Source of the DNA: Archangium lipolyticum
Lineage (GTDB): Bacteria; Myxococcota; Myxococcia; Myxococcales; Myxococcaceae
Reading direction: 5' to 3'
Assembly: GCF_024623785.1 (NCBI RefSeq)
Contig: NZ_JANKBZ010000037.1
Coordinates: forward strand, 51,340-115,339
Length of the DNA stretch: 64,000 nucleotides
The notes under the pieces are model-generated. The model did no database searches, was not told the origin of the DNA, and saw only the letters and a program-made list of their open reading frames with translations. Shown here one piece after another: positions 27,501 to 36,500 of the stretch. The position numbers and the translations under genes were made by a program. Positions within the stretch are counted from its first letter, which is position 1. Each line of letters begins with the position of its first letter.

Positions 27501-28035
27501 ACTCGGCGGCCTGCCCACCCGGGGCGCCACTGTTCGACGCGAACTGGAGCCGGACCTCGCTCACGGTGGCCGTCAGGGGAATCGTCACCTGATTGCCGCT
27601 CGCGGGGTCGAAGGTATAGGTCTTCGCGGCCACGAGCGTCGAGAAGGTGCTCGTGCTCGCGTCGTGACCCAGCACCGCGATGTTCTGGGTGCGCGTGCCC
27701 CAGATGCTGTCCGGGTTGAGCTGCACCACGACCGAGGTGATGTCGTGATTGCCACCCAGGTTCACCGTCAGGGTATTGGGATAGGCATTGGCCGTCCCTT
27801 CCCAATAGGTGGCCCGGTTGCCGTCGATCGCGTTCGCGGCGACGTACGTCTGGGTATGGCCCGAGGTCGAGATGGCCTTGCCGAGCGCGACGTTCGTCGC
27901 CAGCCCGAGTGCCACGGCGCCCGTGTCCGGCGAAGCCGGTGGTTGGGCCCCGCAGGCGGTGAGGACCATCTGGAGAAGCAGCAGCACCAGGCCGCCAGCC
28001 CGGGTCCAATCCGTCACGTTCCTACCTCTCATCAT
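24520..28035 (-). CDS. Modular GH87-type alpha-1,3-glucanase (mycodextranase-like) lipoprotein
   Basis: A 1171-residue exported enzyme; lipobox VLTAC after a hydrophobic stretch. Domains in order: F5/8C discoidin-like (about 40-180, NVALGKAISTSGHTQTYVAA); a bacterial-repeat domain (about 195-260, GQVFSSWSGG); a CBM35/CBM6-like module (about 265-385, YEAESATLSGG); two CARDB domains (about 395-610); a second carbohydrate-binding module starting YEAENGTTNG (about 625-775); and a C-terminal right-handed beta-helix (about 780-1171). The helix contains GADAVNLCNGTKDSVVENSH and NTGDDAFAIW, whose Asp residues fit the GH87 catalytic triad. It should degrade alpha-1,3-glucan, for example in fungal walls or dental-type mutan. 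Start at 28035/28032 (double ATG) after AGAGGGA. Confidence 0.87.
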   Translation of the reverse strand: MMRGRNVTDWTRAGGLVLLLLQMVLTACGAQPPASPDTGAVALGLATNVALGKAISTSGHTQTYVAANAIDGNRATYWEGTANAYPNTLTVNLGGNHDITSVVVQLNPDSIWGTRTQNIAVLGHDASTSTFSTLVAAKTYTFDPASGNQVTIPLTATVSEVRLQFASNSGAPGGQAAEFQIFGTPSGGTPTYALTVNNGTGSGSYAAGTVVSISANAPPAGQVFSSWSGGVASSFGNIYAASTTYTMGAAAAAITATYAPSTGGSKYEAESATLSGGAAVTTNHANYSGTGFVEGYWAQGASTRFNVSVASAGWYDVSLRYGNGFADSNISVYVNGSRLVQSALPTTGNWDTWANKAETFYLNAGTNQVTYQYDAGDGANINLDFITVAPSAVKKADLIVTDIQWTAAHTPPQEGEAITFKAVVKNNGTAASPAGVHKVSFRINNQEIAASTLPTTTSIAAGASATLTANASWSSANGTYAITAIVDPDNAIAELNDANNSLSENLTVTQLPGPDLVVRGISWSPNTPAAGAPVSFLVTIANQGLDAAGSAAAVRLVIDGTTTLNGVSSTALAAGATTVVTLSGTWTATNGNHTVLATVDPANAISEAVESNNTSASSFYVGRGANVPWIEYEAENGTTNGQVQGPSRALGTIPGEASGRKAVVLSSTGQYVQWTTTAAANSIVVRNSIPDAPGGGGITATLSLYVNGSKLTTLTLSSKEAWVYGGDDTQTNSPSGGAPRRIYDEASKLLSTTIPAGATVRLQKDAGDTAAYYAIDFIDLELVGGPIPKPAGYIDITEPGHSWSPAVPNDGISDDNAINQAIMAAMAGQYKGVYFPPGVFDQTNKYQVKGIPIQGAGIWYTKLYNASLAQDAGWGQTGFIITGDGAQFRDFAIFGNTDGLRTQGGKAWVNSAYKNTVIENMWIEHVQCGYWVGGNAESTNLRISNVRFRNTGADAVNLCNGTKDSVVENSHARNTGDDAFAIWSATDLYPFPATNNVIRNCTVQITWRAAGFAIYGGRGNRIENSIAYDTLTYPGLTVSSEFQPYPMESATIDGLTLVRTGGTYWGGQQFGSIWLRADMNPTNGITIRNVDVIDPTYQGISIQSNNGGVFTNVAFENITISNPTTYGIQVLSTAKGSGTFTNVTVNNAPSGKAVNQSNGGFSIVNGGGNNW

Positions 28036-28263
28036 TCCCTCTTTCCGAGAAAGCGACACGCACACGTCGAAGGCGGTTCACACGTCTCCGCGTCGTGAAG
28101 AGGCAACGAAGAGGATTTTCGGGTCACCGGCGAGCAGCCAGGCAGACAGAGGGAGGTTGTCAGCGCACGCCCGCACCCGGGTGTGCACTTCCATTGGAAG
28201 AATGCATCAAGGGCTGGAGCCCGGTGCGACGGGCCCCAGCTCCGACGACATAGGCCCTCACTC

Positions 28264-28470
28264 CTACGCGAGCGTCAACCTGATGCAGCGGATGATCGTG
28301 GAGAAGGTAGGGAGTCCGCCGCCCACGGCGTGGTCCAGTTGCGACTCCTCGAGCTCCGTCATCGACTGGCCCGCCGGGCTCTCCGGCAACTCCGCGCGCT
28401 GCTCGGCCGACAGTCTCGCCCGGTACTCCGGGTCCTTCCACGCGCGGATGATCTGCTCTCGACGACTCAT
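28264..28470 (-). CDS. Mersacidin/lichenicidin-family type 2 lantibiotic precursor, orphan
   Basis: A 68-residue peptide starting behind AAGGAGG. The leader MSRREQIIRAWKDPEYRARL, then SAEQRAELPESPAG and a double-glycine site in LDHAVGG, is typical of the class II precursor family annotated as mersacidin/lichenicidin type, as far as I recall it. The core after GG is GLPTFSTIIRCIRLTLA: three Thr, one Ser and a single Cys (position 62), allowing one (methyl)lanthionine ring, most simply Thr58-Cys62. No LanM, LanT or immunity gene is in the window, so modification would need enzymes elsewhere. Its neighbours are a glucanase and a catalase-like protein. Confidence 0.85.
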   Translation of the reverse strand: MSRREQIIRAWKDPEYRARLSAEQRAELPESPAGQSMTELEESQLDHAVGGGLPTFSTIIRCIRLTLA

Positions 28471-28672
28471 GGCGTCCTCCTTGTCATGCCCTTGCTCGGG
28501 CACTTGGATGGAGTGGCCCGCCATACCTGTGACTCGCCGGAGCTTCGGCTGGCTGGACGCCTGCCGTGTTGTCCGCCTGCGTCCCGATGCCCCATCACGT
28601 CCACCCCGGGCCCACTCCGTCTTCAATGCCTGGGATTCCAAAGCCCCGGCATACACCCCGTGTGGAGGACCC

Positions 28673-29674
28673 ATGGACACCCCGTCGGACCGCGAGCGCG
28701 CGGCGATCACCCGGATCCAGAACCTGTTCCTCGGCCTCCAGGCGGGCCGCTACGTCGGCCTGGACCGCCGCGTCCAGCGGCCGGTCTTCCTCAAGCCCCA
28801 GGGCCATGCCCGCGGCGTGTTCACCATCCGGCCGGACCTCCCCCAGGAGCTGCGCGTCGGAGTCTTCGCCCTGGAGGAGAGCTCCGCCTGGGTCCGCTTC
28901 TCCTCCGACACCGTGCCCCAGGTCCCCGATGCCGCGAACTCCACCCTAGGACTGGCCATCAAGCTGCTCGACGTGCCGGGCCCCAAGCTCCTCGGCGGTG
29001 AGGAGCAGGCCCTGACGCACGACTTCGTGCTGCAGAACCACGATGTCTTCTTCGTCGACGATGCCGAGACGTTCGCCGAATTCACCGAGGTCTCCCTGTC
29101 GAGCCCGGAGGCCTTCGAGGCCTTCCTCTCGAGCCACCCCGACACGGCGCGGATCCTCCAGGAGATGGCGAAGGACGAGGAGAGCGTCCTGCTCGCCCAC
29201 TACTCGAGCACCGTTCCGTACGCGTTCGGCGATCGCTTCGTCAAATACGCCGTCAGGCCCGGCGCGGACACCTGCAACCCGCCTCCCGTCCCGAGGGAGA
29301 AGCGTGGCCCGAACTACCTGCGGCGAGACCTGCGCCGGCGGCTGCTCGAGCGGGGGGCTCGCTTCGACTTCTTCCTCCAGTTCCAGAAGGACCCGGAGAC
29401 CATGCCCCTCGAGAAGGCCACCGTGCGCTGGAGCGAGGAGCTCTCCCCGCTCATCAAGGTGGCCACGCTCGAGCTGCCGGCGGGGCAGGACATCGATACC
29501 CCGGGCCAGCCCGAGGCGATCGACAACCTCTCCTATTCGCCCTGGCATGCGCTCGCGGAGCACTCGCCCGTGGGAAGCATCAACCGCGCCCGCCGCGCCG
29601 TCTACAAGGCCTCGGCCGACTACCGCCGCCGCCGCAACCATGTCCCCATCGGAGAGCCGTCCGAGGCCGTCTGA
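28673..29674 (+). CDS. Catalase-like haem protein
   Basis: A 333-residue cytosolic protein resembling the small catalase-related family rather than true catalase (about 480 residues). Landmarks: HARGVFTIRPDLPQELRVGV with the distal-type His, WVRFSSDTVP, LGLAIKLLDVPGPKLL, THDFVLQNHDVFFV, and a C-terminal SYSPWHALAEHSPVGSINRARRAVY, the conserved hydroperoxide-type ending. Haem-dependent peroxide or fatty-acid-hydroperoxide metabolism is likely; disproportionation of hydrogen peroxide is less sure. The ATG follows TGTGGAGGAC. It is followed 98 bases later by the zinc-ribbon SDR on the same strand. Confidence 0.85.
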   Translation: MDTPSDRERAAITRIQNLFLGLQAGRYVGLDRRVQRPVFLKPQGHARGVFTIRPDLPQELRVGVFALEESSAWVRFSSDTVPQVPDAANSTLGLAIKLLDVPGPKLLGGEEQALTHDFVLQNHDVFFVDDAETFAEFTEVSLSSPEAFEAFLSSHPDTARILQEMAKDEESVLLAHYSSTVPYAFGDRFVKYAVRPGADTCNPPPVPREKRGPNYLRRDLRRRLLERGARFDFFLQFQKDPETMPLEKATVRWSEELSPLIKVATLELPAGQDIDTPGQPEAIDNLSYSPWHALAEHSPVGSINRARRAVYKASADYRRRRNHVPIGEPSEAV

Positions 29675-29772
29675 GCCGGACCGCTCGCCGGCACGGTCCC
29701 CCCACGGCCCATCGAGCCCCACCCCATCCTCGTCCTTTCCGAGCACCGCCGCGAAAGGTATTCACCGGTGGC

Positions 29773-31344
29773 ATGAAGGACGCCGAGACAGCCCAGACGC
29801 CACCGCCCGCCGAGCAGCCAGTCCCCTTGACCCTGGACGAGGTGCGCAGGTGCACACACCTCCTCCAGAGGATGGGCGAGAATCGCGTCCTGCTGGCGAC
29901 CCTCCCCGAGGCGGAGCGGATCGCCCTGCTGGCCGCCGCCGGGAGCGTGGTGCACCCGGATCGCGACACGAAGGCCCGGCTCGCCAAGGCGCTGAGGCGC
30001 GAGCGAAAGCAGACGAAGCGCGAGCACGACCGCGGCCTCCGCGCGACGACGGAGATCCGCACGTTGCGCCGGACGGCCGTGTTCACGGTGCCGCTGCTCC
30101 CGCCGCCACCGCCCTCGGAGGAGCCGGAGCGGCTGCTCGAGGTGGCGCGCAAGTGCTACGTCTGCAAGGCGGAGTTCCGCAAGCTGCACTTCTTCTACGA
30201 CTCCATGTGCGGCCCATGCGCGGACTTCAACTACGCGAAGCGGACCCAGCGGGCCCCGCTGTCCGGGAAGGTCGCGCTCATCACCGGCGCGCGCGTGAAG
30301 ATCGGCTATCAGGCGTCCCTGATGTTGCTGCGCTCGGGGGCGCGGGTGATCGCCACCACCCGGTTCCCCCAGGACGCGGTGCACCGCTACGCGCGAGAGC
30401 CCGACTTCGCGGAGTGGTCGCACCGGCTGCACATCCATGGCCTCGACCTGCGGCATGCGCCCAGCGTCGAGCTCTTCGCGCGGCACATCGAGCAGACGCA
30501 CCACCGGCTGGACATCCTCATCAACAACGCGGCGCAGACGGTGCGCCGTCCGCCCGGCTTCTACGCGCACCTGCTGGAAGGCGAGCTGCGCCCCTTCGAC
30601 GCGCTCCCGGCGGAGACGCGCCCGCTGCTCGCCGGACACGAGGCGTGCGTCGCGGCGGTGCGGCCCGGGCCCGGTGAAGGCGGCGTTGGCGCCTCGGCCA
30701 TCGAGACCACGTGGCGCAGCGCGGATCCGGCGCTCGGCATCCACTCGTCCGCCGCGCTGTCGCTGCTCCCCTATGCCATGGAGCAGGAGGGAGACACGCG
30801 CGCCCTCTTCCCCGAGGGCCGGCTGGACGCGGACCTGCAGCAGGTGGATCTGCGGCGGATGAACTCCTGGCGGATGAAGCTGGCGGACGTGCCGACGGCG
30901 GAGATGCTCGAGGTGCACCTGGTGAACGCGGTGGCGCCCTTCATCCTCTGCGGGAAGCTGAAGCCGCTGATGACGCGTGACCGCTCCTCGCCCGGCCATA
31001 TCGTGAACGTCTCGGCCATGGAGGGCAGCTTCTCGCGCGGAACGAAGACGGACAAACATCCGCACACCAACATGGCGAAGGCCGCGCTGAACATGATGAC
31101 GCTGACCTCGGCGCCCGACTACGCGAAGGACGGCATCTTCATGAACGCGGTGGACACCGGCTGGGTCACCGACGAGGACCCGGCGCTGCTCGCCGAGCGC
31201 AAGCAGCAGGAGCTCGACTTCCAACCCCCCCTGGACATCGTCGACGGCGCGGCGCGCGTGGTGGATCCGGTCATCTCCTCGGTGAACACCGGCCAGTACG
31301 TGTGGGGCAACTTCTTCAAGGACTACCGCCACACGGATTGGTGA
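29773..31344 (+). CDS. SDR protein with N-terminal zinc-ribbon and no catalytic Tyr
   Basis: A 523-residue two-part protein. The N-terminal ~160 residues are charged helices followed by a four-Cys zinc-ribbon-like site, CYVC at 128-131 and CGPC at 146-149. From about 165 on it is a short-chain dehydrogenase: cofactor motif TGARVKIG (171-178), NNAAQ (251-255) and Ser415 in VNVSAMEG. Where YxxxK is expected it reads HTNMAK, so Lys436 is kept but Tyr is replaced by Thr432. About 100 extra residues (257-355) sit inside the SDR fold. Either another residue supplies the proton, or this is a non-catalytic or altered-reaction relative. It is convergent with the GNAT gene, 21 bases apart. Confidence 0.85.
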   Translation: MKDAETAQTPPPAEQPVPLTLDEVRRCTHLLQRMGENRVLLATLPEAERIALLAAAGSVVHPDRDTKARLAKALRRERKQTKREHDRGLRATTEIRTLRRTAVFTVPLLPPPPPSEEPERLLEVARKCYVCKAEFRKLHFFYDSMCGPCADFNYAKRTQRAPLSGKVALITGARVKIGYQASLMLLRSGARVIATTRFPQDAVHRYAREPDFAEWSHRLHIHGLDLRHAPSVELFARHIEQTHHRLDILINNAAQTVRRPPGFYAHLLEGELRPFDALPAETRPLLAGHEACVAAVRPGPGEGGVGASAIETTWRSADPALGIHSSAALSLLPYAMEQEGDTRALFPEGRLDADLQQVDLRRMNSWRMKLADVPTAEMLEVHLVNAVAPFILCGKLKPLMTRDRSSPGHIVNVSAMEGSFSRGTKTDKHPHTNMAKAALNMMTLTSAPDYAKDGIFMNAVDTGWVTDEDPALLAERKQQELDFQPPLDIVDGAARVVDPVISSVNTGQYVWGNFFKDYRHTDW

Positions 31345-31365
31345 CGGCGCTCGGCCATCCGCAAC

Positions 31366-31860
31366 TCACAACAGCCTGTACAGCGACACCGAGGGGATCG
31401 CGCGACCGAACCCGACCTTCTCGTAGGCGCGCCGGGCCGGGGCATGGCTGGGGTCACCGCCCGTGCCCACCGTGGCCACCTTCATGCCGGCGCTCTTCAT
31501 CCGCTCCAGGACGAATTCGTACATGGCGGCGCCGATACCTTGGCCGGCATGATCCGGATGCATGGCGTTCAGGCCGATCTCACCGACCTGCTTCTTCGTA
31601 TCGAGCGAGTACGTGACGAAGCCCACGACCTCATCGCTGACCGTGACCACGAAGGCCTGGTGACCCGAACCGGTGCCGCACAGAGTCTCGAGCAGCCGGG
31701 ACTGCTCCGCGTCCGCGTCGGAAAAGGCCCTCTCGCCGATCTCCTCACCGACGATGTCGCGAAAGGATTGGAAGACGGGCTTGAACGCGAGCCGCCTGAG
31801 CTCCTGCATGGCCGGCAGGTCGGCCGGCCGGAATGGACGAATGTCGAACGGCTGGACCAT
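31366..31860 (-). CDS. GNAT-family N-acetyltransferase
   Basis: A 164-residue acetyl-CoA-dependent acetyltransferase, cytosolic. The acetyl-CoA binding core is EIGLNAMHPDHAGQGIGAAM (motif A, Q-x-x-G-x-A at about 115), followed by motif B ending APARRAYEKVGFGRA. The N-terminal strand-helix IRPFRPADLPAM is standard. The acceptor cannot be deduced. AGAGGG stands before the start. Confidence 0.92.
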   Translation of the reverse strand: MVQPFDIRPFRPADLPAMQELRRLAFKPVFQSFRDIVGEEIGERAFSDADAEQSRLLETLCGTGSGHQAFVVTVSDEVVGFVTYSLDTKKQVGEIGLNAMHPDHAGQGIGAAMYEFVLERMKSAGMKVATVGTGGDPSHAPARRAYEKVGFGRAIPSVSLYRLL

Positions 31861-31919
31861 GCAACCCTCTCACCTGACTCCAGAAGGGAGACATCGACAG
31901 TCACAATGGTCAACAGCCT

Positions 31920-32047
31920 CGGCTGAAACGACCCTGGTGGTGCCAGACGAGCAGCGCGTCGCCATCTCGCTGGGAGAGCAACCCAAGGCAGGAGACCTGG
32001 CCAGCGGCAGGACGCTTCCCGCGTACCGCGAGCTCGCCCGGGTGTGA
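31920..32047 (+). pseudogene. Possible C-terminal gene remnant in a 346-base gap
   Basis: The region 31861-32206 holds no full gene. From about 31920 one frame reads ETTLVVPDEQRVAISLGEQP and continues with strongly GC-biased third positions to a TGA at 32045-32047, looking like the end of a real protein without its front. I do not recognise it. The rest of the gap shows no promoter, hairpin or repeat I can support. Confidence 0.25.
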
Positions 32048-32206
32048 TGGCGCCGCGAACCACGGTGCCTGCTTCCTCCCGCTGTGACGCAACCCACAAT
32101 CCGGGTGTGATCTGGCGCACCGCGCATGGTTTCGCTCCTCCGCATTGTTCGTGGTCGCCCGGGCAACGAAACCGGCCCGTGGCGCACGAACACCGAGAAC
32201 ATCGCG

Positions 32207-33328
32207 ATGAGCAAGCAGCAAAGACAGACGTTGGAGCCCCATGTATTGGTCCTCGATACGCAACAGAGCTACAAGCGTCTGGAGGAAGATGCCCTCATCC
32301 GGTCCGTCCGGGAGGCCTGCCGGTACTTCGCCGTCCACCACCTCCCCTACAGGCTCTCCCCCGTCATCCTCGGCGTTCCCGGACTGCTGCTCCACCTGTT
32401 CCTCCTCGTCGCCGTCCATAACTTCGAGCGCGCCCGGTGGATGTATGCGCTCTGGGTCGTCTGCCGCGTCCTCCACTTCTGTCTGGATGCCATGGACGGC
32501 ACCCTCGCCCGGCGCAATGGAACCCAATCCACCGCCCGCCACTTCTGGGACCACTGGGTCGACGTCGTGAACTCGGCCATGGCCGTGCTCATCATCGCCC
32601 GGCTCGGCCCCCAGCACGGCGTCCTGCTCCTGCCCTACGTCCTGCTCACCGCCATCGGGCAGCTCTTCTTCTACCTCGGCCTGTGCCGCTACTTCGCCAC
32701 CGGCATCATGCGCGAGCCCTACGGCAACCACCTCTGGAACTATGTCTTCTGTCTGTTCCTCGGGCTGTCCGTCTGCTTCCACGACGTGGCCGTCCTCGAG
32801 ACCCCCGGCTTCCAGCTCACCTACTCGCTCCTGAGCCTCCTCGCCTTCGGGCTCGGCGTCTGGTCCCTGCTGCGTGACTTCGTCCTCATGTACCGCTCGC
32901 CGCTCTCGTCCCTCCGCTTCTACGCGCGCATCCTCACCGCCCCCGCGCTCATCCTCGGCCTCTACGTGGCCTGGCTTCAGCACTGGAGCGATGTCTTCTC
33001 CGCCCGCGCCCTCGTCGCCATCGCCATGAGCAGCCTCGCGGTCAGCGTCCACGCGCGCCAGCTCGTCAACAAGCCTCCCCTCTGGCTCACCGCCGAGAGC
33101 GCCCTGTTCCTCCTCGTGATCCCCCTCTCCCTGTTGCCTTCCTCCCTCCAGCCCGCGCTCCACCACGGCCTGCTCCTCGTCATGGTGGGGGCAATGCTCC
33201 TCGGCCTGTACCGCTACCTCCGGGAGATGATCTCCCGCTACCCGGCGATCGGCTTTCCGCTGCTCTGGTTGCCTTCGACGCACAGGCCCGTGCCCCACCC
33301 GCACGTGAGCAACAAGCTCGCGGCCTGA
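32207..33328 (+). CDS. CDP-alcohol phosphatidyltransferase family membrane protein
   Basis: A 373-residue integral membrane protein with about eight hydrophobic helices. The CDP-alcohol transferase signature is DAMDGTLARRNGTQSTARHF then WDHWVD: Asp94, Asp97, Asp115 and Asp119 of D-x2-D-G-x2-A-R-x8-G-x3-D-x3-D are all present, but the conserved Gly is Arg111. Such enzymes move a phosphoalcohol from a CDP-alcohol or CDP-diacylglycerol onto a second alcohol, making phospholipids. The N-terminal ~45 residues are a hydrophilic extension. The acceptor is unknown. The ATG at 32207 has only a weak GAGAAC upstream. It is followed by the GH3 control region. Confidence 0.83.
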   Translation: MSKQQRQTLEPHVLVLDTQQSYKRLEEDALIRSVREACRYFAVHHLPYRLSPVILGVPGLLLHLFLLVAVHNFERARWMYALWVVCRVLHFCLDAMDGTLARRNGTQSTARHFWDHWVDVVNSAMAVLIIARLGPQHGVLLLPYVLLTAIGQLFFYLGLCRYFATGIMREPYGNHLWNYVFCLFLGLSVCFHDVAVLETPGFQLTYSLLSLLAFGLGVWSLLRDFVLMYRSPLSSLRFYARILTAPALILGLYVAWLQHWSDVFSARALVAIAMSSLAVSVHARQLVNKPPLWLTAESALFLLVIPLSLLPSSLQPALHHGLLLVMVGAMLLGLYRYLREMISRYPAIGFPLLWLPSTHRPVPHPHVSNKLAA

Positions 33329-33408
33329 GCCGCCCGTGGCCGCTGCGTTCGGAAACAGACAGTCCGAACGCACGAGGTTTCGACGCACCTCGTCACGCGA
33401 GCCCTGGT

Positions 33409-33422
33409 TGCAAGCGCTTTCA
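33409..33422. promoter_or_regulatory. LacI-family/cre-like operator upstream of the GH3 gene
   Basis: TGCAAGCGCTTTCA is palindromic except for one mismatched pair around a central CG and matches the general LacI/GalR half-site pattern TGnAAnCGnTnnCA. It lies 104 bases before the GH3 start in a promoter-sized gap. Repression relieved by a sugar is the expected behaviour; no LacI-type gene is in the window. Confidence 0.65.
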
Positions 33423-33526
33423 TCTCCTTCTAGTTTGGCCCTCCCCGTTGGCCCGTTGAGGACAGCAGGGTGCATCCATTCCCTCGCATCAGCGGTATCA
33501 GCGCGTCCCCAGAACTGGAGATGGAC

Positions 33527-36500
33527 ATGGAACGGTCGTTCTCGCGGCGAAAGAGTGTCTCTCGCGCCGCCCTCCTGCTGTTGTCACTCGCGGCCTGCAA
33601 GGATCCCCAGCCCGGACCCGGGCCCGGGCCCAACAATCCCCCTCCCGACGACTGGCCGGCCATCCAGAGCGCCATCCCCAAGGACCCCGCCATCGAGGCC
33701 AAGGTCGACGCCCTCGTGGCCAGCATGTCGCTCGAGGAGAAGGTCGGGCAGATCACCCAGGTGGAGATCGGCCACGTCACGCCCGACGAGGTGAAGCAGT
33801 ACCACCTCGGCTCGGTGCTCAACGGCGGTGGCTCGTGGCCCAACGGCAACAAGGGCTCCACCGTGGAGCAGTGGAACACCCTGGCCGACCAGCTGTGGGA
33901 GGCCTCGATGGATCCCTCCAATCCCCACCGCATCCCCATCATCTGGGGAGTGGACGCAGTTCACGGCCACAACAACGTGAAGGGCGCCACCCTCTTCCCG
34001 CACAACATCGGCCTGGGCGCCGCCAATGACCCCGACCTGCTCGAGCGCATCGGCGAGGTGACGGCGCGCGAAGTGGCCCACACCGGCCTGGACTGGGCCT
34101 TCGGGCCGACGCTCGCCGTCGTGCGCGACGACCGCTGGGGCCGCACCTACGAGGGCTATTCCGAGGACCCCGCCATCGTCGAGTCCTACGCCGGCCGCAT
34201 CGTCAAGGGGCTCCAGGGCCAGCTCGGCAAGGACGCGAAGGCCAACGAGCGGGTGCTCGCCTCGGCCAAGCACTTCCTGGGCGACGGCGGCACCAAGGAG
34301 GGCAAGGATCAGGGCATCACCCAGGTCACCGAGAAGGAGCTGCGCGACATCCATGGCCGCGGCTACTTCCCGGCGCTCGCGGCCGGGGCCCAGACGATCA
34401 TGGCCTCGTTCAACAGCTGGCGGGACGCGGCCAAGGGCGACGACGCCAAGGCCTACAAGATGCACGGCAGCAAGTACCTGCTGACGGACGTGTTGAAGAC
34501 CAAGATGGGCTTCGACGGCTTCGTCATCTCCGACTGGAACGGCATCGGGCAGATCACCAAGGAGAACAGCGACTCGCCCCGGGACTGCACCAACGGCGAT
34601 TGCCCGCAGGCCATCATCGCCGGCGTGGACATGGTGATGGTGCCCTACCGCGATGACTGGAAGGCCTTCATCACCAACACCCTCGCCTCCGTGCGGAGCG
34701 GGGAGATTCCCCAGGAGCGTCTGGATGACGCGGTCCGCCGCATCCTGCGCGTGAAGTACCGCGCCGGCCTCTTCGAGAAGCCCAAGCCCTCGCAGCGCAC
34801 CTCGCGCCAGGTGGGCACCGCCGAGAACCGCGCCGTGGCCCGCGAGGCGGTCCGCAAGTCGCTGGTGCTCCTCAAGAACAACGGCGGCACCCTGCCCCTG
34901 TCGCGCACCGCCAAGGTGCTCGTGGCGGGCAAGAGCGCCGACAGCCTGTCCAACCAGTCCGGCGGCTGGTCCATCACCTGGCAGGGCACGGACACCACCA
35001 ACGCCGACTTCGGCGGCGGCACCACCCTCTGGCGGGCCATCCAGAAGATCGCCCCCAACGCCACGCTCGACACCAGCGCGGATGGGGCCAAGGCGGATGC
35101 CACCTATGACGCCGCCGTGGTCGTCATCGGCGAGACGCCCTACGCCGAGGGCCAGGGTGACATCGGCAGGACCAAGACCCTGGAGCTCGCCCGGCTGCGC
35201 CCCGAGGACTACACGTTGCTGCAGAGCCTCAAGGCCAAGGGCGTGAAGAAGATCGTCACCGTGCTCTTCTCCGGCCGTCCGCTCTACACCAACAAGGAGC
35301 TCAACGTGTCGGATGCCTTCGTCGCCGCGTGGCTGCCCGGCACCGAGGGCGAGGGCATGACGGACGTGCTGTTCCGCAAGGACGACGGCTCCATCGATTA
35401 CGACTTCCACGGCAAGCTGTCCTACTCGTGGCCCAAGGCCCCCTGCCAGGTCTCGCTCAACAAGGGGGATGCCAACTACGACCCGCTCTTCGCCTACGGC
35501 TACGGGCTGACCTACGCCCAGCCCCAGGAGCTGGGCGCCCTCGAGGAGACGACCCAGACCCACGGCTGCAGCATGACGCCGGGCGGCGGCGGCACCACCG
35601 ACGTGCCGCTGTCCCTCTTCGACCGCGCCAACCAGGACGACTGGGTGATGCGCATTGGCGCGCCGTCCAACTGGGGCGGCATCGACGTGGCGCAGAGCAC
35701 CAGCAACACCACGAGCCTCGCTCCCAATGAGCTCAGCGTCACCCCCGTCGACGACCAGGGCGGCATCCAGTGGGCCGCCGTCAACGTCAAGTTCAGCGGC
35801 ACCGGTCAGGTCTACATGCAGAACAAGAACGGCAACGTCGGCCGAGACCTCCAGTCCTACCTGAACTCCAATGGCGCGCTCGTCTTCTCCGTGAAGGTGA
35901 ACGTGGCGCCGGCCGCCCAGGTGAACCTCTCCGCGCACTGCATCTACCCGTGCCTCGGGGAGATCCAGCTCACCGCCCCCCTCAGGAACCTGGAGGGCAA
36001 GGGCTGGAACGAGCTCGCCGTCCCCCTCTCCTGCTTCGAGCAGACGGGCCTGGACTTCAGCAACGTGAATTCGCCCTTCCTGCTCTACACCACGGCCACG
36101 TTGGACCTGGTGCTCGCCAACATCCGCTGGGAGCCGAACCGGGCTGGCAACGTGAGCTGCACCGGCGGCGAGCCGCCCCCCGCCCCCATCGCCATCACCG
36201 GCGACAAGGACGTCTACGTCAACGGCATCTCCGACACCGCGCTCTTCGCCACGCCCAACGGGTGGACCAGTGGCACGACGGGCACCTTGACGGTGACCCC
36301 CGACTTCGACATCGGCGGCGGTGAGAAGGTCATCGACGTCGACATGAAGGGCCTCAAGGAGGGCGGCGGCAACGGCGGCTTCGCCTTCGGGCTCAAGGAG
36401 CCGAACCTGATGGACGTCACCGCCATCGCCGAGACGGGCGGCGTGCAGTTCGAGTTGCGGGTGCTCGACTACGGCGCCACCACCCAGGACTTCTGGGTGA

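Noticed and set aside
25024..28098. 1024-codon frame antisense to the GH87 gene
   Set aside because: Shadow; composition is Gly/Arg/Val repeats and the opposite strand has clear domains and a terminator.
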